In this document: one piece after another, positions 7,682 to 16,070 of the stretch
Position numbering within the stretch: position 1 is the first letter of the stretch
How the letters are laid out: each line of letters starts with the position of its first letter
Assembly (NCBI RefSeq): GCF_003367245.1
Contig: NZ_QRGR01000009.1
Location: 1-64,000 of the forward strand
Source of the DNA: Pontibacter diazotrophicus
Lineage (GTDB): Bacteria > Bacteroidota > Bacteroidia > Cytophagales > Hymenobacteraceae
Reading direction: 5' to 3'
DNA: 64,000 bases
Program-made: the position numbers and the translations under genes
Notes under the pieces: generated by a model
What the model was told of the DNA's origin: nothing
Seen by the model: the letters and a program-made list of their open reading frames with translations, nothing else
The model's database searches: none

Positions 7682-9766
7682 TTACCAGATTTTGATGCGG
7701 TTCTCTTCGTTTCGCACCATCTGGTCGCCCTGGTCGCAGCCAAAAGCCTCGTAGAACTGCGGCATGTTGGAAACAGGCCCATTTGTGCGGAAGCGCCCCG
7801 GAGAGTGTGGGTCTGTCAGGATCTGCTGGTTCTGTGCCTCATCCCGCATGTTGACACGCCAGATTTGAGCCCAGGCCAGGAAAAACCGCTGCTCTGGCGT
7901 AAAGCCAGCAATCCTGCCCGGGTTGTTCTGCTCCAGCGATTTCTGCAAAGCCGTATAAGCTATATTTAACCCTCCGATATCAGCAATGTTCTCGCCTAAG
8001 GTTAGTCTGCCATTTACATGCAGGTTGTCCAGCACCGTGTACTCGTTGTACTGATCAGCAACGGCAGTGGCCCGGGTATTAAACTGCTCTAAATCCTCTT
8101 CGGACCACCAGTCTTTCAAGTTACCTTCAAAATCATACTTCGCACCCTGGTCGTCAAACCCGTGGGTCAGCTCATGCCCGATCACGGCTCCCATCCCACC
8201 ATAGTTCACGGCATCGTCAGCTTGTGGGTCGAAGAACGGTGGCTGCAGAATACCAGCCGGAAACACGATCTCGTTCATGCTTGGGCTATAATAGGCGTTT
8301 ACCGTTGGCGGCGACATAAACCACTCTTCCCGGTCAATCGGCTGCCCAATCTTTCCAATGTTGTCGCGGAAGGCATATTGGCTGGCACGCATCACGTTTG
8401 CGGCGTAAGAATCGCGGCTGATATCCAGCCCCTGATAATCTTCCCATTCGTCAGGATATCCTATTTTCACGGCAAAGGCGCCTAGCTTCTGCAGGGCACG
8501 CGCCTTGGTCTCCTCGCTCATCCAGTCCAGTTCGCGCACGTGCTCCCGAAAGGCCTCCTGCAGGTTGTCCACCATCTCGATGGCTTTTTGCTTGGCTTCC
8601 GGCGAAAAAGTTTCCTGCACATACAACTGGCCCAGAGCCTCTCCCAGTGCACTGTCTGTGGCACGCAGCACACGCTTCCAGCGCGGCTGCATTTCCTTTG
8701 CGCCACTCAGCACCTTACCATAGAAGTTGAAATTCTCCTGCACAAAGTCATCGCTCAGGTAAGGTGCCATCGTTCGCGCTACATGCCATTGCGCATACGT
8801 CTCCCAATCTTCCAGCGGCACGCTTTTCAGCATACTGTTCAGCTCTCTGAAGAAGTCTGGCTGCCCGATAATGATTTCCTCTGCCGCCTGCGCTCCCATA
8901 CCATCCAGCAACTGACTTACCCTTAGGCTGGGATTCTGGCTGGTAAACTCCTGCACCGTCATCTTGTTATAGTTGGCGTATGGGTCCCGCAGGTCCACGC
9001 GGGCTCTCGAAGCATGTGCCAGCTTTGTTTCGATGCTCATTACCGTCTGCGCCTTTTGCTGTGCTACTCCCGCCCCGTTTCCCATCAACTGAAACATGTT
9101 CTGCAGGTGGTTTATATATTCAGTTCGGATTGTGTTAGAGCGCTCATCATCCTTCAGGTAATAATCCCGATCAGGCAAACCCAAGCCTCCCTGCCCTGCC
9201 TGTAGCGCATACTGTGTGCTTACCTTGTCATCCTGCGACACATACATGCTGAAGAAACCGCTTATGCCTTTTGTCTTCAGTTCTGCTACTGTATTTATCA
9301 AATCAGCGGTAGAGTTGGCAGCCGCAATCCTGTCAAGCTCAGGCTTGATTGGTGTAATGCCTGCCTCGTTTGCCGCTACGGAGTCCATACCGGCTGCATA
9401 GAAATCCCCGATCAGTTGTGTGGCGGTTCCTTTTGGAGCAACGGTGTTAGAGGCTGCTTCCGTTAGCAGTTCACGCAGTACAGCGTTATTCCGCTCTGTC
9501 AGCTCATTAAATGATCCCCAGCGGCTTTCCGAAGCCGGAATCGGATTGTCTTTTATCCAGCCTCCGTTAGCGTACTGGTAAAAGTCAGTGCAAGGGTCCA
9601 CCGTTGTGTCCATGTTGGCCAAATCCAGGCCACGGCCCATGTTCATTTCAGCTGTTTCTGTTGCCGTTGCAGTGCTCTCCGTAGTGGTGGCAGAGGGACT
9701 GCATCCTCCAAGAAGCAGCCCTGTAAGCACTGCCGAAAAGGGGTACATAAAGTTTTTTTTCATCAT
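7682..9766 (-). CDS. M13 family zinc metallopeptidase (neprilysin/PepO type), lipoprotein
   Basis: A 694-residue zinc endopeptidase cutting oligopeptides, exported by a lipoprotein signal with LLGGC. The N-terminal helical M13 domain starts near DPCTDFYQYANGGWIKDNPIP. The C-terminal catalytic domain holds the zinc motif HELTH (His531, Glu532, His535), the third ligand Glu592 in GENIADIGG, the family block NAYYSPSMNEIVFPAGILQPPFF, and ends with the usual C-terminal tryptophan (NRIKIW). Length and motifs are those of a complete enzyme. Two adjacent ATG codons (9766 and 9763) are possible starts. Like the nearby S9 and S8 enzymes it is an exported peptidase, though the genes are not in one operon. 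Confidence 0.96.
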   Translation of the reverse strand: MMKKNFMYPFSAVLTGLLLGGCSPSATTTESTATATETAEMNMGRGLDLANMDTTVDPCTDFYQYANGGWIKDNPIPASESRWGSFNELTERNNAVLRELLTEAASNTVAPKGTATQLIGDFYAAGMDSVAANEAGITPIKPELDRIAAANSTADLINTVAELKTKGISGFFSMYVSQDDKVSTQYALQAGQGGLGLPDRDYYLKDDERSNTIRTEYINHLQNMFQLMGNGAGVAQQKAQTVMSIETKLAHASRARVDLRDPYANYNKMTVQEFTSQNPSLRVSQLLDGMGAQAAEEIIIGQPDFFRELNSMLKSVPLEDWETYAQWHVARTMAPYLSDDFVQENFNFYGKVLSGAKEMQPRWKRVLRATDSALGEALGQLYVQETFSPEAKQKAIEMVDNLQEAFREHVRELDWMSEETKARALQKLGAFAVKIGYPDEWEDYQGLDISRDSYAANVMRASQYAFRDNIGKIGQPIDREEWFMSPPTVNAYYSPSMNEIVFPAGILQPPFFDPQADDAVNYGGMGAVIGHELTHGFDDQGAKYDFEGNLKDWWSEEDLEQFNTRATAVADQYNEYTVLDNLHVNGRLTLGENIADIGGLNIAYTALQKSLEQNNPGRIAGFTPEQRFFLAWAQIWRVNMRDEAQNQQILTDPHSPGRFRTNGPVSNMPQFYEAFGCDQGDQMVRNEENRIKIW

Positions 9767-9993
9767 ACTGTCTTTTTAGTTCCAGATTTCAGGGTGCTCA
9801 TTTTATCCTGATATTTAAGATGAATACTACACCTGCTGTTTACGGATACTGTTACGAAGAGATAAGGTAAAGTTAGGCAGAACATTTACGACCGAAAGCC
9901 AGCTAAGCAGCAGGTAAACCCAGTAGATGCTTACCTGAACAAGTCTGTTGACGACTCAACAGTTCTCAGGTTGTACTTTAGAAACAGTTACGG

Positions 9994-10680
9994 CTACTGG
10001 CGTACTAACCACTTATACACCCGCACCAGCCACTCCTGCGAAACTCCCATGCGGTAGAGGCCATACACCAGAAAGTACCCTCCCTGCAGCCGGTATACGC
10101 CTACCTCTTTATACTTTCTGGCAGAGGTAACCACCTGCCGGGGCAGCACGGTGAAAGGAGCTATTTTCCTCAACCTGCCGATTACTTCCTGGTCCTCCAA
10201 TAACAGCAGCTGTTCGTTAAAGCCTCCTGCTTTGGAAAAGATATTCCGCCGTACAAAAAGGCTCTGATCACCAAAACGGATAGCATCCACATCAAATCTA
10301 GTGAACCAGGCATTCAGCCGCAGAAACCAGTGCGGAAAATCGAAGCGCAGCCGGTAACAGCCACTGCCTATGCCCTGCTGCACCGCCTTTTTTATTTGTG
10401 CTTCAAAAGCAGCAGGAGGAAAAGTGTCGGCATGCAGGAAGTATAGAATATCACCTGTACTAGCCGCTGCTCCTGCATTCATCTGTGGGCCCCGCCCCTT
10501 CTGCTGACAACGCAGCACCTGCCTTCCCTCCTGTTTCACGATGGCACAGGTTGCATCCTGGCTTCCTCCATCTGCCACTATAATCTCTGTGCCTGGACTG
10601 GTATGCTGCTGTAAATACTGCAGCAGCGGCCTTATAGCAGCTTCCTCGTTATAGGTCGGTATAATGATGCTCAGCTTCAA
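9994..10680 (-). CDS. family 2 glycosyltransferase, TIGR04283-like
   Basis: A 228-residue GT-A fold glycosyltransferase. Visible landmarks are LSIIIPTYNEEAAI at the N-terminus, ADGGSQDAT, the pivotal HADTFPP that stands in for DxD, and FGDQSLFVRRNIFSKAGGFNE with LLLEDQEVIGRLRK. The family named TIGR04283 (often found in arsenosugar or membrane-anchored glycan pathways) has this length and these motifs. No TM segment is needed for catalysis, but a hydrophobic stretch near the C-terminus (YFLVYGLYRM) may touch the membrane. The only start matching the fold is a TTG at 10680, since LSIII begins at once after it. Acceptor unknown. Confidence 0.82.
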   Translation of the reverse strand: MKLSIIIPTYNEEAAIRPLLQYLQQHTSPGTEIIVADGGSQDATCAIVKQEGRQVLRCQQKGRGPQMNAGAAASTGDILYFLHADTFPPAAFEAQIKKAVQQGIGSGCYRLRFDFPHWFLRLNAWFTRFDVDAIRFGDQSLFVRRNIFSKAGGFNEQLLLLEDQEVIGRLRKIAPFTVLPRQVVTSARKYKEVGVYRLQGGYFLVYGLYRMGVSQEWLVRVYKWLVRQ

Positions 10681-10787
10681 GCGTGCTCTCTTGCTAATTT
10701 TTTCTTGTAGATATAGAATAATGGATGGCTAAGAATACGTCTGTGATTTAAAAAGTTCTATATTTAGGTAGTATAAACTGATCCTGT

Positions 10788-11651
10788 TTGAACATTCTCC
10801 CTTTTACTTCTGCTTTCAGCCTGTCACAATCTTCGTTCTGTGTCTTCTTTGGCGCGCGTCTACATACGCTGGAGTTGGCAGAGCTAACGCCTGTAGAGGC
10901 TGTCCTGATGGTGGTGCTGGTGTATGCACTGATGCAACTGGGGCAGTATGGTGTAAAGCAGCTGCGCCTACGCCCTTTTGTGAAGGCCTTACGGAAGCAG
11001 CAACCTTCTTATTATGCATCCTTACCGCAGCACCTCAAGCGTCAGTTTGAAAAGCGGGTCGCTAACTTCCTGCTCCGGAAAACGTTCATCCCGCGCGGGG
11101 GCAGTTTTGAAGTAACTTTAGCCATGCAAGTGCAGATTGCCGCCGCTGCCGTACAGCTGACGTTTGGGTTGAAACCAGTTTACCTCTCTCATTTCAGCAA
11201 AATACTTCTTTATCCCGACCGCTACTACTCTAGTATCTCTAAACGCTACCACTCCGGCGAAGTGAATGTGCGCGGCTACATTGTGCTGTCCTGGAAAGAC
11301 TTTGAAGTTGGCTACCGAAATGACTCCGATGGCTTTAACCTTGGCTTGCACGAAATGGCACACGCGCTCCACCTCGAAAACATCATCCAAAACAATGAGC
11401 ATGACTTCCTGGATCAGGAACACCTTTCGCAATGGAACAGGCTGGCAGCAAAGGAAATGCAGTCGAGGCAGCAAGAGCCAGAAGGTTTTCTTCGCCTGCA
11501 GGCCTGCTACGATGAGCACGAGTTTTTCGCGGTTAGTGCCGAGTCATTCTTTGAGCGCCCGCACGATTTCAGCAGTCACCATCCGGACCTGTACCAGGCG
11601 CTGACAGCACTGCTACAGCAGGACCCGACGAAGGGGGTGTATCGGATGTGA
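10788..11651 (+). CDS. MtfA-like zinc-dependent peptidase
   Basis: A 287-residue protein with the M90/MtfA (DUF980) fold. The zinc motif HEMAH (His188, Glu189, His192) sits in LHEMAHALHLEN, followed by the downstream block EHEFFAVSAESFFERPHDF that supplies the third glutamate ligand in MtfA. A hydrophobic segment around residues 35-52 is probably a membrane anchor, unlike cytoplasmic enterobacterial MtfA, which binds the Mlc repressor. There is no reason to assume that partner here. The start is uncertain: the frame opens with TTG at 10788 and the first in-frame ATG is at 10908, inside the hydrophobic segment. Confidence 0.82.
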   Translation: MNILPFTSAFSLSQSSFCVFFGARLHTLELAELTPVEAVLMVVLVYALMQLGQYGVKQLRLRPFVKALRKQQPSYYASLPQHLKRQFEKRVANFLLRKTFIPRGGSFEVTLAMQVQIAAAAVQLTFGLKPVYLSHFSKILLYPDRYYSSISKRYHSGEVNVRGYIVLSWKDFEVGYRNDSDGFNLGLHEMAHALHLENIIQNNEHDFLDQEHLSQWNRLAAKEMQSRQQEPEGFLRLQACYDEHEFFAVSAESFFERPHDFSSHHPDLYQALTALLQQDPTKGVYRM

Positions 11652-11971
11652 GGGCAAACTATGATGCTACGCTCCCAATGCCGTTAGGCCTCGTCTTTTG
11701 AAAGCCGTATGTACCCGATGCTGGTATCCTGGTCGCCCTGTGCCAGCACAGCAGGCGCTGTTCCGACTTACAGCAGAAAGCACAGCAAATAAGAAGCTAC
11801 CTATTTAGCTGCTCTTGTTTTAGTTATGTTCATGCACAAAAAGATAAGTACAAGGCGAGTTGATTTGTAAGAGTAGATTAAGTATTAAAGTACAAACAAA
11901 ACAGGACTTTAAACAAAGAAGTCTTATATTAGAGAATACCTATTCTGTCTGTTACATCTAAACCCAAGCTT
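11652..11971. other. intergenic stretch with no gene
   Basis: 320 bases between the MtfA-like gene and the glycine-rich secreted protein. All frames are broken by stops. On the minus strand a short piece reads SIGYIRLSKDEA before a stop and could be a gene remnant, but it is too short to identify. The last ~120 bases are AT-rich and probably carry the promoter of the downstream gene. Confidence 0.4.
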
Positions 11972-12772
11972 ATGCAAAACAAAATATGCCTACTCATATC
12001 CTGCTTCGCGTCTGCACTTATCTCTCATACCTACGCTCAAACACCATCACTCTCTAAACTAGAAATAGCGAAAGGTGACACCTATGTGGTTGATTCAAAA
12101 AATCAACTTCTTGTAGACACGCTCATCATGCATGATAAAGCTACGATTGTGTTCAACCCTGCACTTTACGGAGTTCTGGAAGCCAAGGCAGCTTATATCG
12201 GGAAGAAATGCACCATCACCTCAAAGGGGAAAAATGGACAAGACGGCACCGGGAATGAACATGGGGAAGATGGTGCCGACGGAGGAAACCTGACACTCAC
12301 CCTTCATTTTGTGGAACTGCAAGACCTAACCATTGATACACGTGGAGGAGACGGGGGAAAAGGTGTAAATGGGAAGAACGGACAGCGCGGAATGGAAAGC
12401 ACCACATATAAAGTAACAACAAGAGATGCAAAGGGCAAAATGGTATCCAGTATTGTCTCTCACCCGGGCACGTCGGGCACTGCCGGCGGAAACGCAACAG
12501 ATGGCGGCAGCGGTGGAAATGGCGGCAATACCATGCTGGTTTATAGCACCACAGGCTTTATCCCGATTTTTAATAGCAAAAGGGGGCACAACAACATCAC
12601 CCTTCTATACTATGCAGGCAAAGATGGCTTTACAGGAAAGCCTGGAGAAGGAGGATATCAAAGCTATGATGGAGATGTTGTTTATAAAGAGCCTAAACCA
12701 GCACATGATGGCAGAATCAGACTGATAGATAAGAACGCAAAAGTTGTTCAAAGCAGTACCCGTCCCCAGTAA
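11972..12772 (+). CDS. secreted glycine-rich, collagen-like protein of unknown function
   Basis: I do not recognise a characterised family. The 266-residue product has a clear Sec signal peptide (ends at THTYAQ). An N-terminal half of beta-strand character follows (residues ~25-85). Then come Gly-rich runs with loose Gly-X-X spacing: GKNGQDGTGNEHGEDGADGG, later GGDGGKGVNGKNGQRG, then GTSGTAGGNATDGGSGGNGG and GKPGEGGYQSYDGD. Strands such as LTLTLHFVELQDLTIDTRGG separate the runs, so the layout resembles a beta-helix or a surface structural protein with Gly-rich loops rather than true collagen. No TM segment or sorting domain is visible. It stands alone between a 320-bp gap and the ferredoxin-like gene. 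Confidence 0.75.
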   Translation: MQNKICLLISCFASALISHTYAQTPSLSKLEIAKGDTYVVDSKNQLLVDTLIMHDKATIVFNPALYGVLEAKAAYIGKKCTITSKGKNGQDGTGNEHGEDGADGGNLTLTLHFVELQDLTIDTRGGDGGKGVNGKNGQRGMESTTYKVTTRDAKGKMVSSIVSHPGTSGTAGGNATDGGSGGNGGNTMLVYSTTGFIPIFNSKRGHNNITLLYYAGKDGFTGKPGEGGYQSYDGDVVYKEPKPAHDGRIRLIDKNAKVVQSSTRPQ

Positions 12773-12918
12773 TCAGGATGCTCATGAGTGGCTGCCTGCG
12801 TAAGACACTCTTTAAACTTCTGGTTTTCAAACAAAGCTTTCAGCCTTTCTATCTTTATTCGCATAAACTATTTCTCATCAAATAGGCGTTAGCTACCTAT
12901 AAAACCGTAAACCCTTAC

Positions 12919-13209
12919 ATGAGTAAACATTTTAATACCCCCGATAAAGTAATTTATGTGTGCACCGGCAGCAAGTGCAAAAAGAAAGGCGGCAAAGATT
13001 TAGGCAAGTTTTTCAGAGGTATGATTAAAGACATGGGACTAAAAGGCCAGGTGGAGATAGTGAAAACCGAATGCACCGACCGCTGCGACTACGCCCCTGT
13101 TGTTTGCATGCAGCCTGACAATGCCTGGCTGCCGCAAATGAATGAGGTAAAAGCACAGGAAGCTTTTCAGGAACATGTGCTAAGAGCTAGTCCAAACGAA
13201 AGGCAGTAA
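12919..13209 (+). CDS. thioredoxin-like [2Fe-2S] ferredoxin domain protein
   Basis: A 96-residue cytoplasmic protein with the thioredoxin-like ferredoxin fold. Four cysteines occur in the expected pattern: VCTGSKCKKKGG near the N-terminus (C-x4-C) and TECTDRCDYAPVVCMQPDN in the second half (C-x3-C). These ligate a [2Fe-2S] cluster in homologues such as Aquifex 2Fe ferredoxin and the NuoE C-terminal domain. It probably carries electrons or senses redox state; the partner is unknown. Its convergent neighbour encodes ferritin, a loose iron theme. The ATG at 12919 is well placed and length is normal. Confidence 0.9.
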   Translation: MSKHFNTPDKVIYVCTGSKCKKKGGKDLGKFFRGMIKDMGLKGQVEIVKTECTDRCDYAPVVCMQPDNAWLPQMNEVKAQEAFQEHVLRASPNERQ

Positions 13210-13210
13210 A

Positions 13211-13251
13211 CACAAAAAAGCCTTTGGATATGCTCCAAAGGCTTTTTTGTG
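13211..13251. terminator. bidirectional terminator between ferredoxin and ferritin genes
   Basis: CACAAAAAAGCCTTTGGA (13211-13228) pairs perfectly with TCCAAAGGCTTTTTTGTG (13234-13251) around a five-base loop. Long A and T runs on either side make it usable in both directions. Confidence 0.92.
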
Positions 13252-13268
13252 TTTTTAATGTGCTATAC

Positions 13269-13805
13269 TTATCCTTCGTAAGTATTTTCATACGTGATTT
13301 TCGGCACGCGCTTATCAATTTCGTAACGGCCGGTACCATCCTCGCCAATCAGCTCAAATAGCTCCAGCGCACGTCGGGCCACATATTCTTCTTCAATCTG
13401 CTCCTGCAGGAACCACTGTAAGAAAGTGAAAGTGACATAGTCCTTTGATTTCTGGCATCTGTCGGCAATGCGGTTGAACGACTGCGTAACAGCAATCTCC
13501 TGCTGCAAAGCCTGCTCGAAAACGCCTTTGAAAGACTCGAACTCAAGTGGAATGTTAGATATACTTGGAGAGACAGCCCGGCCGCCCATGTCAGATACGT
13601 ATTTGAACAGGCGCAGCATATGCTCCCGCTCCTCATCCGACTGCTTCTTGAAGTAGCCTGCGCTAAAATCAAAGCCATTCCGGTCGCACCAGCTCGACAT
13701 CGCCAGGTACATTGCCGAGGCTTCTGCCTCCATCTTTATCTGTTCGTTCAGTATTTGTTCAATCTCCTCGGTGAGGGATGTTCTTAGTCTTAATAAATCC
13801 TTCAT
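13269..13805 (-). CDS. non-haem ferritin
   Basis: A 178-residue ferritin of the bacterial FtnA type: a four-helix bundle subunit that forms 24-mer iron-storage shells. Ferroxidase ligands are visible: NEQIKMEAEASAMYL (helix A Glu), KKQSDEEREHMLRLFKYV (Glu and the ExxH pair), LQQEIAVTQSFNRIAD (helix C Glu) and QWFLQEQIEEEYV (helix D Gln/Glu). A C-terminal tail rich in charged residues follows the bundle. The ATG start at 13805 gives the standard N-terminus. The upstream gene on the same strand ends in its own terminator, so ferritin likely has its own promoter in 13806-13940. Confidence 0.96.
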   Translation of the reverse strand: MKDLLRLRTSLTEEIEQILNEQIKMEAEASAMYLAMSSWCDRNGFDFSAGYFKKQSDEEREHMLRLFKYVSDMGGRAVSPSISNIPLEFESFKGVFEQALQQEIAVTQSFNRIADRCQKSKDYVTFTFLQWFLQEQIEEEYVARRALELFELIGEDGTGRYEIDKRVPKITYENTYEG

Positions 13806-13939
13806 TTAGGTATAGGGTGTTAATTGGTTCGTCTTAAAATTAGGGCTGTGCTATGGTTAGCTTCCCTTTACATATCTAATCTACGAGTTTTGTCTGTAGA
13901 TTGTATATAATAGTCCGAAATATGGAAACAGTCTAAATT

Positions 13940-13967
13940 AAAAGAGCACAGCGTAGGGGCTGTGCTC
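13940..13967 (-). terminator. terminator of the 117-residue hypothetical gene
   Basis: Read on the minus strand, GAGCACAGC and GCTGTGCTC (13944-13952 with 13959-13967) form a stem followed by TTTTAATT. It lies about 30 nt past the stop of the hypothetical gene and separates it from ferritin. Confidence 0.8.
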
Positions 13968-13997
13968 GATGAAAATGCAAAGGAATTGTAAGCCTGC

Positions 13998-14351
13998 CTA
14001 CGAGGCTAACTCAGTATGAAGGCACTCATGCAGCATGCTGTTCAGCGACATAGCAAACTTTGCCTGGCCCAATAGTTCTTTGAAGACATACAGCTCCGGC
14101 AATGTTAACACATAACAGCGTTCGCAGCCGCACACTGAAATAAGCTCAAAATCAGAAGATCGCGCTGTGCTGGCTGCCATTTCCTCTAAGTCAATGCTAT
14201 CCACCGCCCGCTTCAGTCGCAGAAAAGCGTCAATCTTCAGCACTGTTAACTGACCGGCAAAATTCACTAATACTCGGTTGCGGCGGTCGCACTGGTATAC
14301 AGCTCCTGCTTTGGAGGTAAATATTTCGGCTAATGGGGTGGCTGTTTGCAT
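13998..14351 (-). CDS. hypothetical cysteine-containing protein upstream of ferritin
   Basis: A 117-residue soluble protein with no signal peptide, which I cannot assign with confidence. Several cysteines stand out: YQCDRRNR near residue 21, VCGCERC in the middle and HECLH near the C-terminus. The central CxCxxC cluster suggests metal or redox binding. It resembles small uncharacterised Cytophagales proteins found near iron genes, but that is recollection rather than proof. Upstream (14403-14426) is a set of overlapping inverted repeats of AGTCTA/TAGACT type that could be an operator. Downstream is ferritin on the same strand, behind a terminator. Confidence 0.7.
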   Translation of the reverse strand: MQTATPLAEIFTSKAGAVYQCDRRNRVLVNFAGQLTVLKIDAFLRLKRAVDSIDLEEMAASTARSSDFELISVCGCERCYVLTLPELYVFKELLGQAKFAMSLNSMLHECLHTELAS

Positions 14352-14402
14352 CTTCTATTCTAACTTAGCTGTTGTAGCTTCTTACGAACAATACAAAGCT
14401 AA

Positions 14403-14426
14403 AGTCTATTTAGACTAAGTCCAAAT
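14403..14426. promoter_or_regulatory. overlapping inverted repeats, candidate operator
   Basis: AGTCTA-TT-TAGACT (14403-14416) is a perfect inverted repeat. It overlaps ATTTAGAC-TAA-GTCCAAAT (14408-14426), which has one mismatch. Three half-sites spaced like this are typical of sites for iron or metal regulators. The site is 52 nt upstream of the 117-residue gene and 45 nt upstream of the divergent cupin gene. Which regulator binds is unknown. Confidence 0.5.
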
Positions 14427-14470
14427 AAAAAGAGAGCGCATTTTCAATTAATGACTAATATCACCTAAGA

Positions 14471-14848
14471 ATGGGAAAGCCAGCAGTAGAAAAAGTAAAC
14501 CTTACCGAGAAGTTCAGCCTTATAAACGACCATTGGAACCCGCGCATTACCGGGGAGTTGAACGGGCAGCAAGTAAAGCTTGCGAAGTTTATGGGTCCGT
14601 TTGAGTGGCACCACCACGAGCACGAAGATGAATTCTTTATGGTGATAAAAGGGCAGTTTGAAATGCACCTCCGCGACAAGGTAGTGACGCTGCAGCCGGG
14701 GGAGTTCCTGATTGTGCCGCGCGGCGTAGAGCATCGTCCTGTAGCCCATGAAGAAGCAGAAGTGCTGATGTTTGAACCCGCCTCTACCGTAAACACCGGC
14801 AACCTGGAGAACAGCGCACGCACCAAAACTAACTTAGAGCGGCTCTAA
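14471..14848 (+). CDS. cupin domain protein
   Basis: A 125-residue single-domain cupin with a six-strand core. Motif 1 is WHHHEHEDEFFMVIKGQFEM (His ligands and Glu of G(X)5HXH(X)3-4E(X)6G). Motif 2 is LQPGEFLIVPRGVEHRPVA with the last His ligand. It is cytoplasmic and metal-binding; related small cupins act as isomerases, dioxygenases or sugar-binding sensors, and the sequence does not say which. Its gene faces away from the cysteine-rich hypothetical gene and shares the palindromic region at 14403-14426. Confidence 0.88.
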   Translation: MGKPAVEKVNLTEKFSLINDHWNPRITGELNGQQVKLAKFMGPFEWHHHEHEDEFFMVIKGQFEMHLRDKVVTLQPGEFLIVPRGVEHRPVAHEEAEVLMFEPASTVNTGNLENSARTKTNLERL

Positions 14849-14854
14849 GGCAGC

Positions 14855-15895
14855 CTAAGCCTTGCCCGTTCCAGAAGTTTTGGTGATAACGGTTTTCAGG
14901 TGGAGCCGCACGAGATCGCCCATGTTCCGGCAATTCAGAAATTCTTCTGATTTATGATGCCTCGCCAGTTCGGTACGCAGTTCCGCAATTTTCTCAGGAG
15001 TGGACACAGTATCCTTGCGCATGCAGTCGATAAGGTCTTTGAGGCGATACCGGGCAGCCCGCAGGCGGCGGAACATAAGCGTGCGTTCCTCATTCTGGTA
15101 CTGTTTAATGGCTTCCGGCTTTAACAGCTTTTGTACCAGCGCCACCATGCTGTTATTTTCTTTAAAGAACTGTGGCAGGTACATCCTCTTCCTGCCCTCA
15201 TAGGATTGCTGGTCAAAGTCGATAGGCCGCACCCGGTACTGCTCATCCTCAAAGTCCGGGGTTACGTCAATCACATAATTGTATGCACGCATATCGCCGA
15301 GCAGCCGCATAAAGCAGCGTTCGTTAAACTTTACAAACTCCTTGGCAATCCGCACTTTGTTAGAGGCTGGCCGGTCCAGGTATTCTTTGATGAATACATC
15401 GCCGGGAATACCGGCAATATGCTCCTCTATCAACGTGTCGCCATCTGCCAGATAATTGATGCGGCTTGGCGAGAGGATGTGCTCCAGTTCCAGGCCATAC
15501 ACCCGCGATGCATCGGCGCGCTTCACATAAAAGTAGTCGTAGTTGTCGTTCAGGTGGTTCATCACCTGCACCCGGAAAGGATGGGAATTGCCAAAGGTGC
15601 AGTAATCGATGCGCGACACGTACACATGCTCCATCACCGACACATCCCCATCCGTTTTGAGCAGCGCATATATCATGGCAAGGCCTTTTTTCAGCTCCTG
15701 CTGCAGGTGCTGGTCGTACACCACCGATTCCCAAAGGGTGTCCTTCCCCTTTTTATCGAAGTACGGATAGGCATCGGCGTGATGAAGCAAATCCTCATAA
15801 CGCAAAGGCAGCTTTGTTTCGCGGTCGTAGTGGTGCAGGTACTTCCGCAAGCGTTCAGAGATGGGGTAGAAGAACTTCTTCCTGGAGATATACAC
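14855..15895 (-). CDS. atypical kinase-like protein of unknown substrate
   Basis: A 346-residue cytoplasmic protein that I do not match to a named family. Its pattern is that of a protein- or small-molecule-kinase-like fold: a lysine in YFYVKRADASR (possible beta-3 lysine), EEHIAGIPGDVFI (hinge-like, as in aminoglycoside or HipA-type kinases), MRLLGDMRAYNYVIDV (catalytic-loop-like D...N) and VRPIDFDQQSYEGRKR (metal-binding DFD). A basic, coiled-coil-prone C-terminus (residues ~270-340) follows. The start is a GTG at 15895, since no in-frame ATG is nearby. Its stop lies 6 nt from the cupin stop (converging genes). Kinase activity is an inference from motif order only. Confidence 0.6.
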   Translation of the reverse strand: MYISRKKFFYPISERLRKYLHHYDRETKLPLRYEDLLHHADAYPYFDKKGKDTLWESVVYDQHLQQELKKGLAMIYALLKTDGDVSVMEHVYVSRIDYCTFGNSHPFRVQVMNHLNDNYDYFYVKRADASRVYGLELEHILSPSRINYLADGDTLIEEHIAGIPGDVFIKEYLDRPASNKVRIAKEFVKFNERCFMRLLGDMRAYNYVIDVTPDFEDEQYRVRPIDFDQQSYEGRKRMYLPQFFKENNSMVALVQKLLKPEAIKQYQNEERTLMFRRLRAARYRLKDLIDCMRKDTVSTPEKIAELRTELARHHKSEEFLNCRNMGDLVRLHLKTVITKTSGTGKA

Positions 15896-16070
15896 TTCTT
15901 GAGGGAATTATGAATTTCAAATTATGAATTATGAATGGGTGCCTGAGCCAACAGCTATACTGATCTGTCAGTTTAAAAACTATTTGGATGCACTTCCACA
16001 ATTTCTGATTTTTTACTTCTAATTCATAACTCGTAACGGAGGTATCGAAAATCCCAGTTATTATGGTTTT

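Noticed and set aside
11690-11705. GGCCTCGTCTT run resembling a piece of the dispersed ~180-bp repeat
   Set aside because: Only about 11 bases match, with no continuation on either side.
11652-11800. Minus-strand fragment SIGYIRLSKDEA, possible decayed gene
   Set aside because: Stops on both sides within about 30 codons and no family can be recognised from it.
15131-15913. 260-codon plus-strand frame opposite the kinase-like gene
   Set aside because: His/Val-rich shadow composition without motifs; the opposite frame has coherent protein features.
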